DNA from: an uncultured Dialister sp.
Lineage (GTDB): Bacteria; Bacillota; Negativicutes; Veillonellales; Dialisteraceae
Length of the DNA: 48,925 bases
Reading direction: 5' to 3'
Assembly: GCA_934216155.1 (NCBI GenBank)
Contig: CAKQBK010000009.1
Location: 1-48,925, forward strand
Part shown: piece after piece, positions 8,391-15,222 of the stretch
Numbering within the stretch: position 1 is the stretch's first letter
Layout of the letters: every line of letters starts with the position of its first letter
Position numbers and translations under genes: made by a program
Notes under the pieces: generated by a model
Told to the model about the DNA's origin: nothing
What the model saw: the letters and a program-made list of their open reading frames with translations, nothing else
Database searches by the model: none

Positions 8391-9725
8391 TCACCCCAAC
8401 AACGCCTTGAGCCGTTTCTTATCGGTCTTCCCCGTAGACGTTCGTGGAATCTCATCTAGCCACAGGATGCGAGCAGGCAGTTCCCAGGGTTGCAATTTTT
8501 CTTCCAAGTGATGGAGAATCGCTGTATTTCCAACGGTCCGATCCCCCACCAGAAAGGCCACCATGCGGTCATCGCCATTGTCCATTTTCTCACTCAAAAT
8601 TTCCGCTTCTTCGATATCGGGAATCATCAGCAGATGGGACAGCACTTTTTGCTTACTCACATGATTGCCTTTCACGTGATACACATCCTCCTTCCGGCCT
8701 AGGAAATGGAGGTATCCCTCCTTATCGATGCGTCCCAAATCGTGGCACGTCACCGGCTGAGACACCCCTTCGATGGCATAAGGGGTACGAACCATGATAT
8801 TTCCTTCTTCAATGGAAATAGAAATCCCCGGAAAAGGCCGCCCCACCGAATCGGGTCGCTGCCGAATCTCTTTTCCTTCGATATAGGACACGTAGCTCAT
8901 TTCCGACGCGCCGTAATACAATATGGTGCGACTCTTTGGGAAATGGGATTCCAATCCAGAGAGAAGTTTCTCCGTCATCAGCTGGGAGCCGGTGAGTACG
9001 TGAGAAACGGAATCCGCCTCCCCTTTAACGCGGCAGAGGGCAGACAATTTCGATGGAATCATATACAGGTGCGTCACCGCGTTTTCCTGTATTTCCTTCA
9101 TCCACGTCTTAGGAAATACTCGCGACGTGCCGATAATCGTGGCCCCTTCGTAAAGAAAAGCCATGACCATGTTCAGATTTCCTGTAAAGGCCATGGAGCC
9201 CTGGCAATAGAGACGCGACGTGTGATTAATATGAAAAATACCATTCTGCACAGGAAAGAAATCGCTCCAACTTTCATCCCGCCGGAAAAACACCTTCGGA
9301 AGGCCGCTGCTACCAGAAGAAAGCACCGCAAAACCCGTTCGTTCTTCCCCCTTCTTGTCACAATGGAAATAGATATCCCCTTTTTGTTTCCAATTGAATC
9401 CCGAAAATGGCTGATCAGAAAGGATTGCATCTATGGGACGTGCTTCATATAGAGCAGAAATATCAGAACCCGTCAAATATTCATGTAAGAGAATCGGAAT
9501 AACACCCGCTTTTTCTGCTGCCAGGAAATATATGAGCTGTGCTTTGGCATTAGAAAGGCGAATAGCAAGTACATCCCCTTTTATAAAAAGAGAAGAAAAA
9601 CAACCTGCCATTTCCTCCACTTTTTCTTTTACCTCTGTATAGTTCATCGTCTTTCCGTCCCATATGAGACAAGGTTTATCGCCATGGTTCTTACTCCAAC
9701 ATAGCAGACTATCTACCAGTTTCAT
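8391..9725 (-). CDS. AMP-forming acyl-CoA/acid ligase (ANL superfamily; YhfT/VraA-like)
   Basis: 444 residues, shorter than typical acyl-CoA synthetases. It would activate a carboxylic acid with ATP to an acyl-adenylate and then a thioester. Motifs: P-loop LSSGSSGLPK at 135-144; YYGASE near 300; HDLGR (adenine/ribose-binding Asp) with the hinge LGRKEDVYHVKG; and the A10 lysine STGKTDKKRL (Lys433). The ATG at 9725 is preferred over GTG 9728 because GGAG then lies 7 nt away. It is the last gene of a set with a thiolase-like protein, a hotdog protein and bioY, an arrangement like B. subtilis yhfS-yhfT-bioY. The substrate is unknown; a pimelate-like or fatty acid is inference from context. Confidence 0.82.
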   Translation of the reverse strand: MKLVDSLLCWSKNHGDKPCLIWDGKTMNYTEVKEKVEEMAGCFSSLFIKGDVLAIRLSNAKAQLIYFLAAEKAGVIPILLHEYLTGSDISALYEARPIDAILSDQPFSGFNWKQKGDIYFHCDKKGEERTGFAVLSSGSSGLPKVFFRRDESWSDFFPVQNGIFHINHTSRLYCQGSMAFTGNLNMVMAFLYEGATIIGTSRVFPKTWMKEIQENAVTHLYMIPSKLSALCRVKGEADSVSHVLTGSQLMTEKLLSGLESHFPKSRTILYYGASEMSYVSYIEGKEIRQRPDSVGRPFPGISISIEEGNIMVRTPYAIEGVSQPVTCHDLGRIDKEGYLHFLGRKEDVYHVKGNHVSKQKVLSHLLMIPDIEEAEILSEKMDNGDDRMVAFLVGDRTVGNTAILHHLEEKLQPWELPARILWLDEIPRTSTGKTDKKRLKALLG

Positions 9726-9869
9726 CACATATCTCCATTACTAATAAATTCAACTTTCCTCCATGAAATACACTGTTGGATTTCGATAAAACCTACATAT
9801 GTAGAAACTTATATAGCACGCTTGAATTCTACGGAATACATGCTAGCGTCTCGTCGCCCCCGTCGGGGT
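9726..9869. other. Gap upstream of ligase gene with outer palindrome arm
   Basis: No gene is seen. 9840-9869 (GCTAGCGTCT, GTCGCCCCC, TCGGGG) is the left arm of a GC-rich palindrome whose right arm is at 10097-10127; the 227-bp element sits between them. Confidence 0.6.
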
Positions 9870-10096
9870 AATGCCATTAAGTTAAGGATTTGCGTTGGTA
9901 GGTATGATTCTGCTAGTGGTGACAGGCTCCAAAGTTTCTAAGGGTTCTCAGGTTGCTCAGGTTCTCCGAATGTGCCCATAGACGCTAGCGTCATTAGCTC
10001 ATTCGAGAAACGTGAGAAACCTCAGTATCCTGAGAAACCTGAGCAACCTTTGCATCAGCAGAAATCATCACATATCTCGCTTAACTTAACAGCATT
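9870..10096. repeat. 227-bp inverted-repeat element, copy 2
   Basis: The ends are AATGCCATTAAGTTAAG and CTTAACTTAACAGCATT. The length equals copies 1, 3 and 5. It is enclosed by a second inverted repeat (CGTCGCCCCCGTCGGGG-type arms), giving nested hairpins. It separates the ligase gene from the thiolase gene. Confidence 0.88.
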
Positions 10097-10268
10097 GCCC
10101 CGATGGGGGCGACAAGACGCTAGTACATATTTCATATGAGTCAATCGTATAAAATATACAGATGTGCGGATAGATTTTATCGTATAATCTTAACATTTCT
10201 TACGTGGAGATAGTTGAGTAATCCTTTCTCAAATCCTAATGTCCATGTCTTTTCCAAAATTCATCAAG
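10097..10268. other. Right palindrome arm and AT-rich gap
   Basis: 10097-10127 (CCCCGATGGGGGCGAC, AGACGCTAG) pairs with 9840-9869. The rest is AT-rich, with TATAAAAT and TATAAT words on the plus strand at about 10146 and 10183 but no gene after them on that strand. Confidence 0.5.
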
Positions 10269-11453
10269 CTATCCATTATTTCCTAAATCTTCCAATGGTG
10301 TTTTATTCGCCGTTACGGTCTTCACCAATACCGCTTCTCCTATACCGCCAGCAGCAGGGATAGCCGCCACGCCGTATCTTCCATTCTCTATTTGCAATCG
10401 CTTTATAAGATGAATCATGATTTCTGCCCCAGACGCACCATAGGGATGCCCATAGGCGAGCGCCCCGCCCCAACTGTTGAAACGGTCCGCCACTTCCGGA
10501 TGGGTCTTATAGAAATCCGCACTGATAACAGCAAAGGCTTCATTATACTCAAAAGCATCGATTTGTCGATAAATCATCCCCCATTTGTCCAAAAGCGTTT
10601 CCACCGCCAAATCAGCAGCCAAAGGGGGACGCTTTGGATCTCCGCCAATCATTTGGGTGCCAAGTACTTCCGCCCAGGGCGCTGCATGGTGTTGTTCTAC
10701 CCAGGATTCGCTGGCCAATACCACAAAGGCTGCTCCATCATTCATGGTGCATGCATTGGCCGACGTCAAAATCCCCTCTTTCACCTTCGTCACCCGGGGT
10801 GCCCGGGCCAAAAGCCGCTTTCCCATGCGAGGACGGATGGCTTCATCTTTGGTACTTCCAAAGAGTGGCAGAATCACATCGTCCAAATAGCCCTTTCCCC
10901 TAGCTACCATAGCTTTCTGATGGCTCAGTAAAGCCGCCTCATCCGCTTCCTGCCTGGAAATATCAGCTTTCTTGGCAGCCCGTTCGGCCCCTAAAAGCAT
11001 AGCGTCGTCTCCAAATTCCTTTGGAATGAACTGGGCCGCCGTAAATTCCGGATTTCTCTTTTGACTCCGTTCATCCTGCTCCGGATAGATACGACGAGGC
11101 GCCAAAGACGCACTTTCGGTGCCACCGGCTACCACCAAATCACAATCGCCACAACGAATCTTCGCCGCTGCCATATCGATGGCCGCCAAGCCAGAAGCAC
11201 ATTGCAAGTCCAGAGTTAAGGCAGGCACCTGCTTTGAGAGTCCCGCCTCGAGCCAAGTGAGTCGACCTATATTTCCCCCAGGCCCCACCGCATTGCCGCA
11301 AAGAAATAGATCCGGATTTGCACGGGGGAAATGTCGTTTCTTCAATTCTTTCAATACCTCAGCGCCCAATACTTCCGGACGCACATGTTTGAAAATACCA
11401 TAGCGGACGCCAAAATGACTACGCAATCCGCCTACTATATAGACTCTTCTCAT
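10269..11453 (-). CDS. Thiolase-superfamily protein (YhfS/VraB-like), second catalytic Cys absent
   Basis: 394 residues, full thiolase length. The nucleophile Cys85 is in LDLQCASG, NEAF at 304-307, and the catalytic His336 in GGALAYGHPYGASGA. Normal thiolases have a second Cys in a C-x-GGG-x-G motif; here the aligned stretch is AAIPAAGGIGEA, with Pro366 at the Cys position. It may therefore not perform ordinary acetyl-CoA C-acetyltransfer. Family knowledge would predict chain condensation or thiolysis of an acyl-CoA made by the neighbouring ligase. GAGG precedes ATG. The gene is separated from the upstream hotdog gene by a 9-mer array that fills the whole gap. Confidence 0.85.
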   Translation of the reverse strand: MRRVYIVGGLRSHFGVRYGIFKHVRPEVLGAEVLKELKKRHFPRANPDLFLCGNAVGPGGNIGRLTWLEAGLSKQVPALTLDLQCASGLAAIDMAAAKIRCGDCDLVVAGGTESASLAPRRIYPEQDERSQKRNPEFTAAQFIPKEFGDDAMLLGAERAAKKADISRQEADEAALLSHQKAMVARGKGYLDDVILPLFGSTKDEAIRPRMGKRLLARAPRVTKVKEGILTSANACTMNDGAAFVVLASESWVEQHHAAPWAEVLGTQMIGGDPKRPPLAADLAVETLLDKWGMIYRQIDAFEYNEAFAVISADFYKTHPEVADRFNSWGGALAYGHPYGASGAEIMIHLIKRLQIENGRYGVAAIPAAGGIGEAVLVKTVTANKTPLEDLGNNG

Positions 11454-11474
11454 AGGATTTCCTCTCTATCGTTA

Positions 11475-11650
11475 CAGGTTGCTAAGGTTACTCAGGTTGC
11501 TCAGGTTGCTCAGGTTGCTCAAGTTGCTCAAGTTGCTCAGGTTGCTCAAGTTGCTCAGGTTGCTCAAGTTGCTCAGGTTGCTCAAGTTGCTCAGGTTGCT
11601 CAGGTTGCTCAAGTTGCTCAGGTTGCTCAAGTTACTCAGGTTGCTCAGGT
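11475..11650. repeat. Tandem 9-mer array (about 19 units) between two operon genes
   Basis: Units are CAGGTTGCT and CAAGTTGCT, nearly perfect, covering almost the whole gap from the hotdog stop codon (11656) to just before the thiolase ribosome site. Because 9 is a multiple of 3, all frames stay open and produce spurious AQV- or LLR-repeat peptides. No spacers are present, so it is not CRISPR. Confidence 0.95.
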
Positions 11651-11655
11651 CTCAT

Positions 11656-12177
11656 TCATTTAGGACATGCACTCACCCAGCATGTAAAGCACAAATGGTC
11701 TGTATACCCCTTCCATGCATCTTCATCCTGTTTCACATACACGTTTTCTCCTGCATAGATGGATGAGTGAAATCGGATTTTCATAGATGAGGCTGAAATT
11801 TTCTGTCTCAAAGTCCATAACAGCTGAAAGCCACTCACAATGGGGCGTTCGCCTTGGTGAATTTCATTGTGATCCCCCAGGGACAAACTGAACTCCCGTA
11901 CCGCTGGGGCATCAAAGGACTGCCAAAAATCTCCTTTCCGCTCCACCTTATAGGAGCGGTTATTTCCTTTGGCATGAAATAATAGCATTTCCATCCTCTC
12001 GCCGGCCTCGCCATAGGACGCCACGATTTTCACAAGCCGCCCCTCTTTCACCTGTATATCCAAAGGCGCGGTCCTTTTCCCTGCTGCATAACTCAATTCC
12101 GCCATCACCATACCCTGCCACTCAGGTCTCCAAGTTTTGCAAAGGGCACGAAATATATCTATGTTTTCAACCATCAT
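11656..12177 (-). CDS. MaoC-like hotdog-fold protein (VraC-like), putative acyl dehydratase/hydratase
   Basis: 173 residues. The C-terminal half has the hydratase-2 pattern SLGDHNEIHQGERPIVSGFQLL at about 99-120, with Asp102, Asn104 and His107 in the catalytic arrangement GDxNxxH, and then a KIRFHSSIYAGENVYV strand typical of MaoC/hotdog domains. The N-terminal half (1-90) is unrecognised. It probably hydrates or dehydrates an acyl thioester alongside the thiolase-like and ligase proteins. AAGGGA lies 6 nt before the first ATG; a second ATG follows directly (12174). Confidence 0.68.
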   Translation of the reverse strand: MMVENIDIFRALCKTWRPEWQGMVMAELSYAAGKRTAPLDIQVKEGRLVKIVASYGEAGERMEMLLFHAKGNNRSYKVERKGDFWQSFDAPAVREFSLSLGDHNEIHQGERPIVSGFQLLWTLRQKISASSMKIRFHSSIYAGENVYVKQDEDAWKGYTDHLCFTCWVSACPK

Positions 12178-12186
12178 TTTCTTTCC

Positions 12187-12260
12187 CTTCTATAAAATTG
12201 TGCGGCGCTATATAATTTGATGCGCCGCTATCTTCACGCCTCACTCCTAACTCCTAACTA
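12187..12260. repeat. Partial heptamer/GCGCC repeat
   Basis: TGTGCGGCGCTATATAATTTG faces GATGCGCCGC, followed by CTCACTCCTAACTCCTAAC units. It is a half copy of the TGAGGAG-family hairpin. Confidence 0.6.
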
Positions 12261-12297
12261 AAAAAGCCGTAGTACCTCTTGAGTCACTACGGCTATT
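12261..12297 (-). terminator. Rho-independent terminator after bioY
   Basis: On the minus strand AGCCGTAGT, a 12-nt loop, ACTACGGCT, then TTTTTT. The perfect 9-bp stem and T-run directly follow the bioY stop codon, so bioY may be transcribed mostly alone, with the hotdog-thiolase-ligase genes reached by read-through or another promoter. Confidence 0.85.
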
Positions 12298-12308
12298 ATA
12301 TCATCCAA

Positions 12309-12845
12309 TTAGAATTGTCCGATCAGTTTCTTACGATACTTGCTTACCAGGAAAGAGGCAAGAACAATCTTTGCCAAATCCCCCGGAAGGAATGGGAACA
12401 TGCACATCACCATGGCCGGCCAGATGGGCGTATTGGTCAAGAACATGAACCAAGCTAACCCCATGGCATAGCACACAGCGGTACCAAGGACGGTGGCGAG
12501 AAGCATATTCTTAAACGAATCGCCCCATTTTTCCATCACCAGGCCTACTACAAAAGCCATAGGAGCAAAGCCAATGATGAATCCGCCAGACGGCCCAGCC
12601 AATACAGAGAAACCAGCCCGCATCATGGAAAATACCGGCACCCCTGCCATGCCCAGAATGAGATAAATCACCAAAGCAATCAGACCATACCGCTTTCCTA
12701 AAAAACCACCGGCCATCAAAGCTGCAAAAGTTCCCAGCGTAATCGGCACCGGCTGGATCGGAATGGTCAACTGGGAACACACCGCACAAACAGCGGCAAA
12801 AAGAGCACACAACACTTGCATGCGAACGGAATTGTTATTACTCAT
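12309..12845 (-). CDS. bioY: Biotin transporter BioY (ECF substrate-binding component)
   Basis: 178 residues, the usual BioY length, with about six membrane segments. It has the family pattern of an N-terminal QLTIPIQPVPITLGTFAALMAGGFLG stretch (about 26-51) and the GPSGGFIIGF motif near 85-94. BioY captures biotin at the inner membrane, alone or with an energising EcfAT module; no EcfA/T genes are in this window. ATG 12845 is chosen over GTG 12848 because AGGAGG is 5 nt from the ATG. The promoter and a BirA-like palindrome lie directly upstream. Confidence 0.93.
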   Translation of the reverse strand: MSNNNSVRMQVLCALFAAVCAVCSQLTIPIQPVPITLGTFAALMAGGFLGKRYGLIALVIYLILGMAGVPVFSMMRAGFSVLAGPSGGFIIGFAPMAFVVGLVMEKWGDSFKNMLLATVLGTAVCYAMGLAWFMFLTNTPIWPAMVMCMFPFLPGDLAKIVLASFLVSKYRKKLIGQF

Positions 12846-12877
12846 CACAACCTCCTGTTAACGATTTTGATAAGTTT

Positions 12878-12932
12878 ATTATAAGCAGGTTGGTTTATTA
12901 TGTCAACGATTTTTATGTATTGGTTGACATAA
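12878..12932 (-). promoter_or_regulatory. bioY promoter overlapped by a BirA-like operator
   Basis: On the minus strand -35 TTGACA (12901-12906), a 17-nt spacer and -10 TATAAT (12878-12883), a consensus sigma-A promoter. A perfect 10-bp inverted repeat TTATGTCAAC (12898-12907) and GTTGACATAA (12923-12932), spaced 15 nt, covers the -35. Arms of this kind (TGTnAAC...GTTnACA) and the position match biotin repressor BirA sites in Firmicutes. Site identity is inferred from architecture and from the gene controlled. Confidence 0.82.
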
Positions 12933-12944
12933 TGAGGTATAAGT

Positions 12945-13056
12945 TACTCAGGTGGCTCAAGTTGCTCAGGTCACTCAAGGTGCTCAAGTTTCTGAGGGTT
13001 CTGAAGGTTCTAAAGGTTCTCGAACGTGCCAATAAACGCTAGCGTCAATCTCGTAT
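12945..13056. repeat. 9-mer arm
   Basis: About nine units of AAGTTACTCAGGTGGCTCA type run to a TCGAACGTGCC end, followed by CGCTAGCGTC. The matching right arm is missing, so this is a half copy. Confidence 0.65.
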
Positions 13057-13296
13057 CGTCATTTCGACCGACGGGATTTGTGCAAAATGCTGCTGCAGAG
13101 TAGTTCGGTACCATGTTAGACAGAAGTGGAGAAATCTCAAACCTCCTGCGGAATTCTTTCCAGCTGAGCCGAGCCGTAATGGGATATCTCAGCTGTCACC
13201 TTTATCGCTAGTGCTTTGAGATTTCTCCACTCTCCTACACATTGCGATTTATAGCTATTGTGTCATCAAGCACTAATGCGACCGGTCGAAATGACG
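13057..13296. repeat. CGTCATTTCGACCG inverted repeat, copy 2
   Basis: The ends are CGTCATTTCGACCGACGGGA and CGACCGGTCGAAATGACG. Inner arms AGTGGAGAAATCTCAAA and TTTGAGATTTCTCCACT pair. A second stem near 13155-13205 carries CAGCTGA/TCAGCTG words. Confidence 0.85.
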
Positions 13297-13587
13297 GTAC
13301 GATGAAACCTTCAGTGTCTATTGGTATATAAATAGATTAGCAATTTGTTTTAAATACCATTTGAGGCTAGATTGTGTCGATATAAAATGATATTTCTAAG
13401 GTGGGAAATTTGAGTTATTTCTCATAAAAAGGGGTATTGGGCCCTATATGAATTATGGGCCCCTTCCAACACTCCTCACTCCTAATTCCTAACTCCTCAC
13501 TCTTTATCCCGAATCCCTAGGGCCTAGCTACTAATCCCTAATCACCAGTCACCAGTCACGAGTCACCATTTCCACCCTCATTTGTGC
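13297..13587. other. Gap with half heptamer repeats
   Basis: No gene is seen. 13432-13502 is a right-half TGAGGAG-family copy (GGGTATTGGGCCC, GGGCCCCTTCC, then CTCCTCACTCC units), followed by TGACTGG-family heptamers at 13515-13566. Confidence 0.55.
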
Positions 13588-13624
13588 TATAATATTTCCC
13601 GTCATTATATGATAATTTATCATA
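13588..13624 (+). promoter_or_regulatory. Efflux-gene promoter with 8-1-8 palindromic operator
   Basis: An extended -10 TGCTATAAT (TATAAT at 13588-13593) is followed by the perfect palindrome TATGATAA-T-TTATCATA (13608-13624), just downstream of the expected start of transcription and upstream of the ribosome site. A site there would let a repressor block the efflux gene. The regulator is not in the window. Confidence 0.65.
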
Positions 13625-13640
13625 AGAGAAAGGAAATACT

Positions 13641-14807
13641 ATGACTTTAAGACAATGGTTGCCGCTTTTAGGCATCACTTTATCGGCTTTTATTTTCAAT
13701 ACTTCCGAATTCATGCCCATTGGCCTGTTAACCGACATTGCGACAGATTTTCACATGAGCGAATCCGGCGCCGGTTCACTGATCACCATCTATGCCTATG
13801 TGGTGATGGCCATGTCGCTACCGCTGATGATGATTTTTTCCCGCTGCCCCCTTCGGCCGCTGCTCTTAGGGGTCATCACCCTCTTTACGGTTTGCCAAGT
13901 CCTTTCTGGCATCGCTACGGGATACTACACCTTACTGGCTGCCCGCATTGGCGTTGCTTGCGCCCATTCTATTTTCTGGTCTATTGCCGCGCCCGTAGCA
14001 GTCCGCATTGTTCCAGAGAAATACCAAGCCACCGCCATGGGTATGGTAGTGACCGGTACGTCCATTGCCATGATTTTCGGCCTCCCCTTGGGCCGCTCCA
14101 TTGGACTTCTCGCTGGCTGGCGCAGCACCTTTCTTTGCCTCGCCGTGGTTTCCTTCATCGCCCTGGCGTACTTGGCCATTCTGCTTCCTAAAGTGTCCGG
14201 CAATGCCCCCTTCAATCTGTCAGACCTTCCGAAAATTTACAAAAACCCGGTACTTAATGGTTTATTTCTCATAAGCTTGCTCATTCCGACAGCCTACTTT
14301 ACTTCCTACAGTTACATCGAACCATTCCTTCTCCAAATCGGTCAATTTTCCGATAACTGGGTCACTACGATTCTCACCATTTTCGGCGCCGCCGGACTTT
14401 TGGGAAGTTACCTTTTCTCCCATCTGTACAACGCCCATCGGTATAGCTTCCTTCCTATGTCCATCAGTCTCATCATGATGGCCCTCTGCCTCCTTCTTCC
14501 TGCAAGCAGCTCCCTCTATACCATTCTTCCTCTTTCCATCCTGTGGGGCATCGCCGTCACGGCGTTCAACGTGACCGGCCAAGCAGAAGTGATCCAATCC
14601 ACAGACAGCGCCACTGCACCGGTTGCCATGTCGGTCCTCTCCGGCATTTACAACCTGGGCATAGGCTCCGGCACCTGGCTGGGCGGCACCATTTGCTCCC
14701 ATCTTTCCATTGCTTACATCGGATATGCTGGCGCTACTATCGCTTTCGTTGGCCTTCTCTTCTGCCTTTTCTTCATGATACCGGCAATGAAGAAATATAA
14801 ACGATAA
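13641..14807 (+). CDS. MFS efflux transporter, SotB/YdeA-like (DHA1 group)
   Basis: 388 residues, 12 membrane segments. The first segment AFIFNTSEFMPIGLLTDIATDF matches the SotB/YdeA group, as do SLPLMM, RIGVACAHSIFWSI and the TGTSIAMIFGLPLGRSIG block. These proton-driven exporters remove sugars such as arabinose or drug-like molecules; the substrate here is not known. AAAGGA lies 8 nt before ATG. It is a single gene with its own promoter/operator and converges on glyS across a bidirectional terminator. Confidence 0.9.
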   Translation: MTLRQWLPLLGITLSAFIFNTSEFMPIGLLTDIATDFHMSESGAGSLITIYAYVVMAMSLPLMMIFSRCPLRPLLLGVITLFTVCQVLSGIATGYYTLLAARIGVACAHSIFWSIAAPVAVRIVPEKYQATAMGMVVTGTSIAMIFGLPLGRSIGLLAGWRSTFLCLAVVSFIALAYLAILLPKVSGNAPFNLSDLPKIYKNPVLNGLFLISLLIPTAYFTSYSYIEPFLLQIGQFSDNWVTTILTIFGAAGLLGSYLFSHLYNAHRYSFLPMSISLIMMALCLLLPASSSLYTILPLSILWGIAVTAFNVTGQAEVIQSTDSATAPVAMSVLSGIYNLGIGSGTWLGGTICSHLSIAYIGYAGATIAFVGLLFCLFFMIPAMKKYKR

Positions 14808-14837
14808 TTTCGGTAGAGTCAATCTTCCATTGTACGT

Positions 14838-15125
14838 CTAGATAAAAGGTTATTACTCTACCATTTCCAATAATCAAACATAGCAAGACACCGTTAGCAT
14901 AAAGGTTACTATTCTGCTGACTCCATGATTAAACGAAATAAAAAAACACCGCTAGTCCAAGGGTTATAAAGGGTTATTTCACTAAGAACAATAACCTTTT
15001 ATAACTTTGAAACTAGCGGTATTTTTATTTCCGACAATCGAAAGGGTCACGAATAACCTTTTATAACCTTGTCGCTGGCGAGAACTTGCTATGTCAATCC
15101 ACTGAAATCAGAAAAATAATAACCT
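14838..15125. terminator. GGTTAT repeats with bidirectional terminator
   Basis: 14938-15030 forms a long hairpin: AAAAAAACACCGCTAGT, then GGGTTATAAAGGGTTATT, loop, AATAACCTTTTATAAC, then ACTAGCGGTATTTTT. A-run and T-run flanks suit termination from both sides, between the convergent efflux gene and glyS. Weaker GGTTATTATTCTG copies lie at 14845, 14903 and 15115. No gene is seen. Confidence 0.75.
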
Positions 15126-15222
15126 TTTCGATGATTTCTTCCATGCCAAGTAGCTCAGAAGGTTTCCCCTCAATAATAAGCTATTTGTAAAGACATCTCG
15201 TCACCATGTGAGATAATCCGGC

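Noticed and set aside
8146..8455. Small frames around 8.2-8.45 kb
   Set aside because: They run through the inverted repeat and the 9-mer arm and overlap the end of the ligase gene.
11331..11766. Reading frames giving AQV and LLR peptide repeats across the 11.5-kb array
   Set aside because: They arise because a 9-bp repeat keeps every frame open; no ribosome site or family signal, and the array is intergenic.
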